Source: Marinimicrobium koreense (lineage in GTDB: Bacteria > Pseudomonadota > Gammaproteobacteria > Pseudomonadales > Cellvibrionaceae). From it: a stretch of DNA of 64,000 nt. How positions within the stretch are numbered: position 1 is the stretch's first letter; each line of letters starts with the position of its first letter. The translations under genes were made by a program, and so were the position numbers. The notes beneath the pieces were generated by a model. It did no database searches. It worked only from the letters and a program-made list of their open reading frames with translations, and was not told where the DNA came from. Where the stretch lies: NCBI RefSeq assembly GCF_003762925.1, contig NZ_RJUK01000003.1:1-64000 (forward strand), in the 5' to 3' direction. Shown one piece after another: positions 9,088 through 17,295 of this stretch.

Positions 9088-9363
9088 TGTTATTTACCCC
9101 TTTCGTGGTGTGAATTTGAGTAGACGCAGGCCTTTCGCATCGCAACCGGTCGGTTTTGATTCGGAAGGCAGGAGGGATAAAACCACATTAGATAGTTTCT
9201 TACAAATATATAAATATTATTTGTTACTTACTACCAGACGACCGGATTGACGCCAAACCCATCCAAATGGCGATGATTGCGGGAACCATCACACTTTGAG
9301 CGCTGTTTTAACAATGAAATGAAATATAGGAAAGGCGGGTTTATTTGAAGATCGTATAAATTG
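9088..9363. other. Intergenic region upstream of the LPMO gene
   Basis: About 275 bases that are clearly AT-richer than their surroundings around 9180-9240. They presumably hold the LPMO promoter on the minus strand. No gene and no convincing operator is visible. Confidence 0.4.
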
Positions 9364-9385
9364 AGCGGCCTGTTTTCAGGCCGCT
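9364..9385 (-). terminator. Hairpin overlapping the ATP-grasp stop codon
   Basis: AGCGGCCTG (9364-9372) pairs perfectly with CAGGCCGCT (9377-9385) around a four-base loop. The stop codon of the ATP-grasp gene lies in the loop/arm. The minus-strand flank is only weakly T-rich, so it may terminate poorly or protect the mRNA end. Confidence 0.45.
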
Positions 9386-10185
9386 ACTGGCTCCGGCGGG
9401 CGACTGGGGTCGTCACTCTGCGCGGATTGACGCTCCAGATAGCCCAGAATCGCCTCGCGCAGACGCTGGCCACCGCCCGGAATGCCCTGGTTGCCGAACA
9501 GGCGGTTGAATTCCAGCAGGTAGGGATGATCGCCCACCAGAGCAATATCAAATCCGGCGTGATCCACCCCCAGCTTACGGGCGACCGACAGCGCCAGGTC
9601 TGTCACCACCGCCGGCACGGGGCTGTAATCCACGCTCCCGCCGCGCGCCACATTATTGTGGAAGCTGAACCCGGATTGCAGTCGCCAGTAGGCCGCAAGC
9701 ACCTGATCTCCGACGATCACCACCCGCACGTCCCGATCGATGGGCAGCCACTCCTGCACATAGAGGGTGTTGGTCCGGCCGAGATACTCGCGCCACTGAT
9801 CCCGCTCTTCGATCAACCACACGCCCTCCCCCATACTGCTTTTGGCGAGCTTGGCGACAAACGGGTGGGTTATTTCCTGCCAGAGTTCCTCGGCGTTGTC
9901 CGGGGTATTCGCGCGAATGTGGGTCACCGGTACGTGGGCCGGCGCGACGGCCTGAAACGCCCGGGTCATTTCAATTTTGTTGTGTCCCAGCAGATAACTG
10001 GCCTGGCTGGGAAATACCCGGCAGCCCATACCGTAGATCAACGCATTGATCTGCCAGTATTCGGGAAACAATATCCACTCAGCCGCACTCAGTTCGGACT
10101 GATGGCGGAACAGGTGATCGGGTTTGAAATGGCGGGTATCGGGAAACCCCAGGGTGCGAAACACATCGAAACTGGCGAAACGCAT
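9376..10185 (-). CDS. ATP-grasp family protein (RimK-like)
   Basis: A 269-residue protein with an ATP-grasp fold. The lid and metal-binding part is recognisable: HPFVAKLAKSSMGEGVW near residue 110, VQEWLPIDRDVRVVIVG near 145, and LLEFNRLFGNQG near 230, whose Glu and Asn are typical Mg ligands. This resembles RimK-type ligases that join an amino acid to a carboxylate. The N-terminal 90 residues match no partner-specific domain I recognise. It lies 100 bases downstream of an alpha/beta hydrolase on the same strand, without obvious coupling. The substrate is unknown. Confidence 0.75.
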   Translation of the reverse strand: MRFASFDVFRTLGFPDTRHFKPDHLFRHQSELSAAEWILFPEYWQINALIYGMGCRVFPSQASYLLGHNKIEMTRAFQAVAPAHVPVTHIRANTPDNAEELWQEITHPFVAKLAKSSMGEGVWLIEERDQWREYLGRTNTLYVQEWLPIDRDVRVVIVGDQVLAAYWRLQSGFSFHNNVARGGSVDYSPVPAVVTDLALSVARKLGVDHAGFDIALVGDHPYLLEFNRLFGNQGIPGGGQRLREAILGYLERQSAQSDDPSRPPEPVAA

Positions 10186-10286
10186 GACAAAGACTCAAAG
10201 AAACGGCGAGCCGCGGGAGGCGCGAATTTTGCCCTCAACGTGTCGGTTTTGACAAGCGATTTTATTGCCGCTCAAGGCTTTTGTTG

Positions 10287-11159
10287 TCAGGCGTTTTCGA
10301 GAATCCAGTCGGTCCATAATGCCGACGCGCCGGGTCCCAGCAGGGGCGAGTAATGCCCCTCTCCCGGCAAAATAACGGCGCGACTGTGAGGACAGCTCTG
10401 GTGAAGTGCTTCCAGGTGGCGCACGGTGAGCAACTGATCGCTATCGCCATGGATAAAGTTGACCGATGCCGGTAGCGTCTCCAGTTCATAGCGCCAGGGT
10501 GACACCATCAACTGCAGTTCACTGGCGAAGGCTGCCGCCGACGTGATCGCACCCTGGCAGGTAGCCTGAGCCATGGTCTGCGCAAACCGATGCCTTATGC
10601 CAGGCTGATCAATGATCGCGATATCTTCCGGTGAAAGGCTGTCACGCATGGCTTCCTGTAAAGTCGCCCCGTCTCGGGTCAGTGCGGTAAGAGCCTCGGC
10701 AAGCTGCTCCGGATTATCCCGGGCGCCCTGCCAGGCGCCGGCGGTCAGTGCTGCCGCTTCCCGATCGGGATCATCCAACCAGTGCAGCGCCGGAGCGCCC
10801 ACTGATACCACCCGGGACACCCGCTCGCCGAGCAGTCGGGCCGCGGCAAGGGCAAACAGACCGCCGGCCGAAAAACCCAGTAAGCGGATCGTCGGCACCG
10901 AATACGCATCAGCAATCGCGCCAATATCCTCTGCGAGCATGGCCAGGGTGTACTCGGAGCATGTCGTGGACCCGCCATAACCGGGCCGATCAAAAGATAG
11001 CAGATGCACCCGGTCCGCCACAGCCCCAGGCAACCAGGCCTCATCCGCCGACCCCGGAAGCCCGTGCAGATAAAGCCATGCCGGCGCGTCGGATTCGCCC
11101 TGCTCCAGCACACGCAGGCGGCGCCCATCCGGTCGGTCGATAAAACCTTCAATCGTCAA
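10287..11159 (-). CDS. Alpha/beta hydrolase
   Basis: A 290-residue alpha/beta hydrolase with oxyanion segment HGLPGSADE, nucleophile elbow GFSAGG, acid in HGDSD and catalytic His in GEGHYSP. There is no signal peptide, so it acts in the cytoplasm. I start it at TTG at 11159: this codon overlaps the stop of the upstream LuxR gene as TTGA, with GGAG about nine bases earlier, the usual arrangement for translational coupling. An upstream in-frame ATG at 11192 would give a 37-base overlap and an implausible N-terminus. The substrate is unknown; an ester or acyl compound sensed by the linked regulator is an inference. Confidence 0.8.
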   Translation of the reverse strand: MTIEGFIDRPDGRRLRVLEQGESDAPAWLYLHGLPGSADEAWLPGAVADRVHLLSFDRPGYGGSTTCSEYTLAMLAEDIGAIADAYSVPTIRLLGFSAGGLFALAAARLLGERVSRVVSVGAPALHWLDDPDREAAALTAGAWQGARDNPEQLAEALTALTRDGATLQEAMRDSLSPEDIAIIDQPGIRHRFAQTMAQATCQGAITSAAAFASELQLMVSPWRYELETLPASVNFIHGDSDQLLTVRHLEALHQSCPHSRAVILPGEGHYSPLLGPGASALWTDWILENA

Positions 11160-12289
11160 TGTGCATCTCCATCCGATGGCAGCGCCGCACACACCATCAA
11201 CAGCTTGCGAATCAGTTGCGCCTGGCGGGTAACGCCCACCTTGCGCATGACCGATTTCAACTGGGCGCGAACGGTATGAATGGACAGGTTCAGGCAGGCG
11301 CTGATCTCGGACAGTTCATAGCCGCGCAACAACTCCCCCAGCAGACGAATTTCCGCCTGGGTCAGGCCATAGAGGGTGTGAAGCCGCTGGGCGTTGGGTT
11401 TGACCGGTCGCTCCGGGTCCAACAGAAACACCAGTAATGCCTCCTGCTCGGGCCCCATGAGGGCACGGGCAGACGGCCGGCGATACTGCATGGCCACCAG
11501 CGTGGCGCCAGAGTGGCCGAGGGGCATCACATCGGCGCTGATCTCACCACGGCTCACCCGGTCACAGACAGATCGCCACCGGGACTCTTCCATGGCATCC
11601 CGCAACTGCAACCGTTCGCCGCTGAGCCCAAGGCCATAAACATGCGTCTGCATCGCCTCCTCAGCCACAGCGTTGGACCACTGACATCGCCTTTGCCGGT
11701 CCACCAGCCAGACACCGTAGGGCAGGCAATCCAGCGCGGCTCTCGCCTGCCCCAACGCGACTTCAAACTCCCCCATTAACTGCATCATGCGGGCGGCGCG
11801 TTTCAGGTGGGGATAAAAGATATCCAGTTCGCGCTGTTCCGAGCGGGAGAAAGGCCCGGCACGGCGGGGGCGGTGAACGCCGATATGCGCGGCCCGGGAG
11901 GCCTGGCGCTCGAACTGGGCGCCCATGGCATAGAAGTTCCCGTTGGGACGAAACACCATCTGATAGTGCGCGCTGCGCTCAAACTCCCGGTCGGACACAA
12001 TCTCGTGACTGGCCAGTGTGGTGCCCAAGGGCGCCGCCGACAGCGCGTCACGAAACAGGTCAACCGCCACGGATTCTTCCATGTAGCGCCGATTGGCTTC
12101 GGCATCAAACCCCTGAGTGAAAGAGGTGTAAACCCGTGGTTTTTCGATATCGGTAATGCGCAGAGAAGCGGTTCCACCGTCGAAGCGGGTGGCCAATTGG
12201 CCGAGAAACCGGGGCCAGCGCTCCGGGTTCATCGCGCCGTCATAGAGGCTTTCGAGTAAGTCCGGGGCTGTGGGTTTGGCAAGGGGCAC
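11156..12289 (-). CDS. LuxR-family transcriptional regulator
   Basis: A 377-residue regulator with a C-terminal LuxR-type helix-turn-helix at about 310-370 (LTQAEIRLLGELLRGYELSEI then SIHTVRAQLKSVMRKVGV). The N-terminal 280 residues include a PAS-like middle part near 185-270 (CLPYGVWLVDRQRRCQWSNAVAEEA). No phospho-acceptor domain and no autoinducer-binding signature are visible. Its stop overlaps the start of the hydrolase gene, so the two are made together and the regulator may respond to the hydrolase substrate or product. Confidence 0.82.
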   Translation of the reverse strand: MPLAKPTAPDLLESLYDGAMNPERWPRFLGQLATRFDGGTASLRITDIEKPRVYTSFTQGFDAEANRRYMEESVAVDLFRDALSAAPLGTTLASHEIVSDREFERSAHYQMVFRPNGNFYAMGAQFERQASRAAHIGVHRPRRAGPFSRSEQRELDIFYPHLKRAARMMQLMGEFEVALGQARAALDCLPYGVWLVDRQRRCQWSNAVAEEAMQTHVYGLGLSGERLQLRDAMEESRWRSVCDRVSRGEISADVMPLGHSGATLVAMQYRRPSARALMGPEQEALLVFLLDPERPVKPNAQRLHTLYGLTQAEIRLLGELLRGYELSEISACLNLSIHTVRAQLKSVMRKVGVTRQAQLIRKLLMVCAALPSDGDAH

Positions 12290-12354
12290 CGCCGACTCCT
12301 GAGGGTCAAAGAACTGTGTGCTTCACCTCATTAAAGCACAGGCGGTCGCGGGTT

Positions 12355-13245
12355 TCATCCCGTGGGCGCCGAGCCCTCCTGCTCCAGAGCCTTCTCTTTT
12401 GCACCGGAGAACTCCTGCTGACTGAACACCTCCGACAGAATGGATTGTTCAATAGAGCTACGCCGGTCGGTCAGCACGGGGATGCGCACCACCAGGTGAA
12501 CTTCTTCGGCGCTCGGCATCTGAAGAGTAATGCGTGGCTCCACCGAGGGGGCGTCCAGGCCGCGATACTCGTTCAGTCTTTTAAGGTAGCGCTTGGCCTC
12601 GGCCAGATAAGACGCACAGTGTTCATTGGCCGAGGCCAACAGCGCCTGTTGCGCAGCCTGCCAGTTGGCAGTGCGCTTGAAGGGGATGGTGAACACATGC
12701 AGCACATAGTCGTGGGTGTAGCTTTCGTTGATCACCGGCTCGGCCACAAACAGGGCGTTGGGGATGACGATCATCCGCCCGGTGCGCTGGTGGGTCAGCT
12801 TGCCCGGGCCCACTTCCAGAATGGTGGTCGCGAGCAGACTCTGGTCGATCACATCGCCGCGAAAGTCTTTCACCTGAATGCGGTCCCCGATATTGAAGGA
12901 CCCGGCCCCGGCTTTGAGGATGGAGCCGGTCACACACAGAATCAGCTCCTTGGTGGCCACCACAAACGCCACGGCGATGGCCACCACTGACAGTGCCAGG
13001 GTGCGCAGCTCTTCCCCCCAGATGATGATCAACCCCAGCAGCATGAACAGCAGCAGGCCGTTACGCGAGTGCACCAGCCAGCGGCGGCGCAACTCCATGG
13101 AGGCGACGTTGCGGCGGATGTAGCGGGCGGACAGCGCCCGGACCACCACCACCACGGTAATCAGCAACGCCGTGCTGATCAGTAGCTTCAGCAGCGTTTC
13201 CGAGGCGGCCAGTTCGGCGGGGTTGATACCAATGGTTTCCAGCAT
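12355..13245 (-). CDS. MscS-family mechanosensitive channel
   Basis: A 296-residue small-conductance channel homologue. Transmembrane segments lie at about 17-38, 63-80 and 84-115, the last being the pore-lining helix. The conserved beta domain follows at about 115-165 (GSFNIGDRIQVKDFRGDVID, then MIVIPNALF). The protein releases solutes on hypo-osmotic shock. AGGAC precedes the ATG. It is separated by about 65 bases from the LuxR gene downstream on the same strand; no shared role is evident. It is core-only, like MscS of E. coli, with no extra sensory domain. Confidence 0.88.
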   Translation of the reverse strand: MLETIGINPAELAASETLLKLLISTALLITVVVVVRALSARYIRRNVASMELRRRWLVHSRNGLLLFMLLGLIIIWGEELRTLALSVVAIAVAFVVATKELILCVTGSILKAGAGSFNIGDRIQVKDFRGDVIDQSLLATTILEVGPGKLTHQRTGRMIVIPNALFVAEPVINESYTHDYVLHVFTIPFKRTANWQAAQQALLASANEHCASYLAEAKRYLKRLNEYRGLDAPSVEPRITLQMPSAEEVHLVVRIPVLTDRRSSIEQSILSEVFSQQEFSGAKEKALEQEGSAPTG

Positions 13246-13333
13246 GGTGGTGTCCTGATCTTACGCCCGACGCGGGCATCGGTAATGGGCGCAGTGTAGC
13301 AAATCCGGCGGCAAAGCCATGAACACCGGGCAT

Positions 13334-13366
13334 AAAAAAACGGCGCCCCGAGGAGCGCCGTTTTTC
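13334..13366 (-). terminator. Terminator of the cold-shock gene
   Basis: ACGGCGC (13340-13346) pairs with GCGCCGT (13355-13361), with A7 on the left (a T-run on the minus strand). It ends csp transcription before the mscS-like gene. Confidence 0.85.
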
Positions 13367-13411
13367 ATTGCCTGCCTTGAGGAGCAGGCGACCTAACGAA
13401 GCGACAATCGC

Positions 13412-13618
13412 TTACATAGGCTGGATGTTTTCCGCCTGAGGACCTTTCTGGCCCTGAGTCACGGTGAAGCTTACTTTCTGGCCTTCGGCCAGGGTTTTGA
13501 AGCCAGTGCCCTGAATGGCGCTGAAGTGAGCGAAAACGTCCGGACCGGACTCCTGCTCAATGAAACCAAAACCTTTTGCTTCGTTGAACCACTTAACGGT
13601 ACCAGTAACTGTAGACAT
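13412..13618 (-). CDS. Cold-shock protein, CspA family
   Basis: A 68-residue single cold-shock domain. RNP1 (KGFGFIEQ) and RNP2 (DVFAHFSAI) are both present, giving a single-strand nucleic acid chaperone. The ATG is preceded by AAGGTAAG. The predicted promoter lies about 150 bases upstream, so the transcript has the long 5' leader typical of cold-inducible csp genes. It is monocistronic, with its own terminator. Which paralogue it is cannot be decided. Confidence 0.95.
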   Translation of the reverse strand: MSTVTGTVKWFNEAKGFGFIEQESGPDVFAHFSAIQGTGFKTLAEGQKVSFTVTQGQKGPQAENIQPM

Positions 13619-13770
13619 AGTCTTACCTTAATCAATCAAAAAATGTAGATGACCCGAGGGTCGGTTGTGCTGGAAATGGTGCTATTACTTATGACGGACA
13701 GGACGACTTGCTACAGGCAGGAATCGAAATGGTTGTGCATAAATATAAAACAAGCTTTCTAGCAGGACCC

Positions 13771-13798
13771 ATAGTATCTGTTCTGTGGCACACGTCAA
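13771..13798 (-). promoter_or_regulatory. Sigma-70-like promoter of the cold-shock gene
   Basis: On the minus strand, TTGACG (13793-13798), a 16-base spacer and TACTAT (13771-13776). The resulting leader of about 145 bases fits the structured 5' leaders of cspA-type mRNAs. Confidence 0.45.
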
Positions 13799-14092
13799 GA
13801 ACTTTTTGAGGGCTAAAGCGCTCTTTTTAAGCCCGATAACTTCTCGAACGAGCCCCTGAGCCGCCCGAACTATCCCCTAACAGGTCATCCGAGCCCAACC
13901 GACCGCCAGAGCTGGCCCCGACAACACGCAGGACCCGGTACAACCGGACCGCGATGACGAGACCTGAGCCAGCGTAGGCTTCACAGGCGTGTTCCCGAAG
14001 CTGGGCAACTTCAACACGGTGGCTCTTGGGTTTATGCGTGGAGTGCCCTGGCACCTTCGGCCACTCGCCATACGGTGGCCTGTCACCCAAGG
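13799..14092. other. GC-rich intergenic stretch without a supported gene
   Basis: Several frames are open here only because the stretch is GC-rich. None has a ribosome-binding site or a recognisable product. It separates the end of the DUF4105 gene from the csp promoter and could be a dispersed repeat or degenerate sequence. Confidence 0.35.
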
Positions 14093-15991
14093 CTACCAAT
14101 AGTAACCGACTGAGAGACCAAAGAAGTGGACGTCTCGGTTTTCAAAGAATAATCGCAAGTCGGTGTTAGTTGTCAAAGATACCCGAGCATCCAACCGGGC
14201 CTGCCGTTGCCTGTCAGAGTGATAGAAGTGCTGTTCCCCCCAGTACGCCTGGAGGTTCACTTTCCCGCTTAAGCGCCAATTAAGCTGCAAGGACGGCTCA
14301 ACGAAAAATCCCTCGCTGGTATCAGTAGTAGCAAAATAGCCACCTCCGATAAATCCAGAGAGCACCATACGGTCAGAACCAAATGACGAAGAATAACCGG
14401 CTGCCGCCATCCCTTTGGCGGCCAGGCAGTCCGCACAGCTGAACGATTTCTGTTCTGCGCCGACCGAAAGTCGCCAGGAGTGCCCCCTATCGCCAGGTAA
14501 ACCCGTTTTATTTTGCTGAATACTCTCCACTTCAACGATCGTCAACTTTTCCAGCTGGCTCCCCTCTTCCCCAAAAGACACGGTGATATCTCCCATCGCC
14601 AGAGTCGAGAATGCGACGCTTCGGCCTTGCGCATCCAATGAGTCATAGTAGGCTGGCCTGACTCGGACCGTGTACCGTGGAGCAGCGCCTGGCCCGTCCT
14701 GCAGGCCCACCGAAAAGTAGCTTGGTGGCCGCCCTTCGTGAGGGGCATCTTCCCCCTGTAAATCCAATGCTCCACCGCCTGGCTCAAGTTCAAAACGCCT
14801 CATCAGTACAGCACGGTGCTCTCTCTCAATATCTGGCACCTCATCGACATCTGCTTTCACCTGCCGAAATTGATAATAATCGAGCAGTGTATCCAGGACG
14901 CGTTTTTGGCTTTCTTCGGCGCCAACAATGGTTTCCTCCAGGGCCGGTGAACCTCGATGGGCGGCTTGCTCTACCCGTTTTCGCTCTTTGGCACCGAGCT
15001 CTTCATAGCGGGCATAGAGTCTCGATTGCCTTGAAGGTATATAATCAATCGACTCTACCAGGCCGGTACCTCGATAGGCCGAACCATTAACCGCCTGCAC
15101 TATCTGCTGGGGAAGCACCCAAGGTCGGTTTGCGTTAGTGTAGTTCTCACCTGTTACTACCGTGAATAGCTGGGCGATTTGATAAGCGCAATTTCTGTTA
15201 AAAAAGTAGTAGGTGTACTCTTTGGCCAATAACTCCCACAGGTGTGCGACAAGCAGCGTTCTGTCAGAGTCGCTTAGCGCTAACCGATACTCCCATAAGT
15301 CCCTCAGCTCATTTTCACCGTAATTGTGTGTATGGTAAAAATATTCCCGGTGTGTGTAGCCCGCGTCATAGCCGCCGAAGATTCCCTTCCCAATGTAAAC
15401 CAGCATATTTTCATTGTCTGGAATGATGGCGCCGAAGTTGATGGCCGTATCATCCAGACTTTCCCGGACATTCTCGCCATGGCGGTTCAATCTAACCAGA
15501 AGATGTCCGTAGTATGAAGCCGGATTGCCAAGGTACCCGGTTGCGTAAATGAGGCTAATCGACTCGACATCGCCATTCAGAGAAAAATCGGTATACCCTG
15601 GGCACTCGTCCGGTGTGACGGGAATCTCCTGAAAGTCAAAATGCTGAGACAGCCACAGAAAGCGTGCCGGAAAACGACACACAGCATGGTCATTCAGGTC
15701 TTGAGGCGAAGAGGAATAAAAGGCGCTAAGGGTAGCGTTCATTTCTCTCAGTGGGTCTCGACGGCCGTCTCTGGACAAGAAAAAGGCAGTCGCTTTTACG
15801 TCGCTGACCCTGGATTGGGGTGAAGAGAACCCCAGCAGCCGGCGCCACTGCATCTCTTTACTGAGTGTCAAGATTTTACGGTCGTCGTATCTGTTTAATG
15901 ATGATGGCAACGGACCGTCTGCCAAGGCGCACGATATCGCGAGCAAGCTCGCGACCCACACCAGCCAACGATAACGCATTCGGATAATCAC
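14093..15991 (-). CDS. DUF4105 outer-membrane/periplasmic protein
   Basis: A 632-residue exported protein. A signal peptide (about 1-24, ending in ALA) is followed by a DUF4105 (Lnb-type) domain. Its likely catalytic Cys/His cluster is visible: SYYGHLLVRLN near 160, then YFFNRNCAYQIAQLF near 263. The C-terminal 200 residues alternate like beta-barrel strands and end in aromatic YYW, the usual outer-membrane signature. Family knowledge suggests a papain-like fold, possibly a peptidase or amidase; the substrate is unknown. The start may be GTG at 15991 or ATG at 15979, and neither has a good ribosome-binding site. It follows the DUF3015 gene, with which this family is often linked. Confidence 0.8.
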   Translation of the reverse strand: MIIRMRYRWLVWVASLLAISCALADGPLPSSLNRYDDRKILTLSKEMQWRRLLGFSSPQSRVSDVKATAFFLSRDGRRDPLREMNATLSAFYSSSPQDLNDHAVCRFPARFLWLSQHFDFQEIPVTPDECPGYTDFSLNGDVESISLIYATGYLGNPASYYGHLLVRLNRHGENVRESLDDTAINFGAIIPDNENMLVYIGKGIFGGYDAGYTHREYFYHTHNYGENELRDLWEYRLALSDSDRTLLVAHLWELLAKEYTYYFFNRNCAYQIAQLFTVVTGENYTNANRPWVLPQQIVQAVNGSAYRGTGLVESIDYIPSRQSRLYARYEELGAKERKRVEQAAHRGSPALEETIVGAEESQKRVLDTLLDYYQFRQVKADVDEVPDIEREHRAVLMRRFELEPGGGALDLQGEDAPHEGRPPSYFSVGLQDGPGAAPRYTVRVRPAYYDSLDAQGRSVAFSTLAMGDITVSFGEEGSQLEKLTIVEVESIQQNKTGLPGDRGHSWRLSVGAEQKSFSCADCLAAKGMAAAGYSSSFGSDRMVLSGFIGGGYFATTDTSEGFFVEPSLQLNWRLSGKVNLQAYWGEQHFYHSDRQRQARLDARVSLTTNTDLRLFFENRDVHFFGLSVGYYW

Positions 15992-16008
15992 ATTGAGGTA
16001 AAACGAAA

Positions 16009-16033
16009 GCTGGGGCCAAAAGATAGCCCCAGC
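16009..16033 (-). terminator. Attenuator-like hairpin between the DUF3015 and DUF4105 genes
   Basis: GCTGGGGC (16009-16016) pairs with GCCCCAGC (16026-16033), followed on the minus strand by the T-rich TTTCGTTTT. Placed between the two genes, it would make DUF3015 more abundant than DUF4105. Confidence 0.65.
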
Positions 16034-16050
16034 CTGCGGAGGGGAGGCTC

Positions 16051-16548
16051 TTAACCAGTCTGAGAAACGGCTTTCATAAGACCATTGTAGAAAGCTTCAG
16101 CTTTCTGTTGAGAAGACAACGTCAGGTACTCCTCCGAGCCCACAACGTCCGCGGCCTCTTGACGCAGACTCAGGGTAACCGCTTCACGCTGCTCCTCAGA
16201 GACATCCATGATGCTCATCAAGGTAGCAAGGTTCTCGCCATTGCCTTGGGCAGATTCCTCGATGAGGTTATCATAGCTTTCCATAATGAAAGCTGCCGCC
16301 TGCACATTCTTGCCGCTGCAAGTCTCGGGGCTTGCGGTTGCCGAGGTTACGGCGGTGGTGCCCACGTCCCAGATCACGTTAGAGAGCGCCGCAGCAACAC
16401 CGTTAGTCGGGAATACGGCAGCACCGATGCCGCAGTCTGAGAATGGATTTGGACCTGTTCCAACCTCGCCGTTTTGAGCCAAAGCTCCTGCGCTAGCCAA
16501 AGACAAGGCGGCCGTAAGACCACTGATTAAAACCATTTTTGTTTTCAT
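16051..16548 (-). CDS. DUF3015 periplasmic protein
   Basis: A 165-residue exported protein with a signal peptide ending at ALAQ and a mature DUF3015 domain starting NGEVGTGPNPFSDCGIG. Two conserved cysteines (SDCG and PETCSG) probably form a disulfide. I start at the ATG at 16548, which has GGAG upstream and begins a normal signal peptide; an ORF extension to 16644 adds 32 unlikely residues. The gene heads a two-gene unit with DUF4105. No biochemical function is known for the family. Confidence 0.85.
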   Translation of the reverse strand: MKTKMVLISGLTAALSLASAGALAQNGEVGTGPNPFSDCGIGAAVFPTNGVAAALSNVIWDVGTTAVTSATASPETCSGKNVQAAAFIMESYDNLIEESAQGNGENLATLMSIMDVSEEQREAVTLSLRQEAADVVGSEEYLTLSSQQKAEAFYNGLMKAVSQTG

Positions 16549-16892
16549 ATTAAAGCTCCATAGTGTCGTTATTTGCCATCCCAATGTTTGGACGGAAGAC
16601 ATTTCTATCATTATGTGTATTTTCATGTCAAATATACGCACCAAAAAGGGGCGGACGGCAGAACATGCGCCTGGTCAAGCGTCGGAAAGGGCCTGTAACA
16701 CTTGTCACGGTCTTCTGGAGCCACATTAGAAGCCAACTGGATTGAAGGGGAAAGGGCTCGGAGGGGGAGGCGGAATGCTCGCCCCATCCATGGGGCTCAG
16801 CCTTCGGGCGTCCAAACTGGTGCGCCAGCCCGGTTGTTCCAGACAATTTTGTCGAACCAGGCGGTGGTTCTCATCCAGCCACCTGGCACCAT

Positions 16893-16926
16893 AAAAAAAA
16901 CCCCACCTTTGCAGGCGAGGGTTTTT
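16893..16926 (-). terminator. Terminator beside the tRNA-Phe remnant
   Basis: On the minus strand, ACCCTCGCC and GGTGGGGT form a stem with one bulge, followed by eight T. It sits immediately 3' of the duplicated tRNA end, in the same relative position as the terminator of the intact tRNA gene. Confidence 0.6.
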
Positions 16927-16929
16927 GTA

Positions 16930-17027
16930 TGGTGCCCGGAGGCGGAAAGCGCGGCAGGACAGCCGCGATTGACAGCGCAGCTGCCCGAAGGGCGAGGGCC
17001 AGGAAGGCCCGAGTCAATCGAACCACC
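16930..17027 (-). pseudogene. Interrupted copy of the tRNA-Phe 3' end
   Basis: The 3' terminal 28 bases of tRNA-Phe are repeated here in two pieces. 16930-16947 matches the CCA end and acceptor arm, and 17016-17027 matches the T-arm. About 70 bases separate the pieces. The insert is full of hairpins: CGCGGC/GCCGCG (16950-16967), GCCC/GGGC (16983-16993) and GGGCC/GGCCC (16996-17010). An outer inverted repeat CGATTGAC (16966-16973) / GTCAATCG (17013-17020) encloses the last two. Beyond the T-arm there is no similarity to the tRNA, so this cannot encode a tRNA. An attachment-site scar with a REP-like insertion is the simplest reading. Confidence 0.6.
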
Positions 17028-17062
17028 ATAAGGAGCGTTCGATTTCGCCACTCCTCAGGCAA

Positions 17063-17096
17063 TAAAAAACCCCGCAGCCATGGGGGCTAACGGGGT
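17063..17096 (-). terminator. Terminator of tRNA-Phe
   Basis: On the minus strand, ACCCCG and CGGGGT close a stem containing an inner AGCC/GGCT hairpin, followed by a run of T. It lies about 12 bases past the CCA end of the tRNA. Confidence 0.82.
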
Positions 17097-17108
17097 CTTT
17101 TCAAAGTA

Positions 17109-17184
17109 TGGTGCCCGGAGGCGGAATCGAACCACCGACACGAGGATTTTCAATCCACTGCTCTACCGACTGAGCTATCCGGGC
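17109..17184 (-). tRNA. tRNA-Phe (GAA)
   Basis: A 76-base gene with genome-encoded CCA. The acceptor stem GCCCGGA pairs with TCCGGGC, the D-arm reads AGCTCAGTCGGTAGAGC, the anticodon loop TTGAAAA carries GAA, and the T-arm contains GGTTCGATTCC. It closely resembles the E. coli tRNA-Phe sequence as I know it. It is transcribed alone, with a good promoter upstream and a terminator directly after. Confidence 0.97.
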
Positions 17185-17235
17185 TTTTCTTGTCTTGGTC
17201 TGCCAGCCCCGGGGGCTCGGCGACAAGAGGCGCGT

Positions 17236-17264
17236 ATTAAACCGTTTCAGACTCAATGAGTCAA
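17236..17264 (-). promoter_or_regulatory. Sigma-70 promoter of tRNA-Phe
   Basis: On the minus strand, TTGACT (17259-17264), a 17-base spacer and TTTAAT (17236-17241), then a GC-rich discriminator as in stringently controlled stable-RNA promoters. A short palindrome GACTCA-A-TGAGTC overlaps the -35 box. Confidence 0.7.
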
Positions 17265-17295
17265 GAGGGGTTGGCAAATTCCTGAGGACTGATGC

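Noticed and set aside
13827-14099. 90-residue minus-strand frame as a gene
   Set aside because: No ribosome-binding site, no family, and overlapping frames are equally open.
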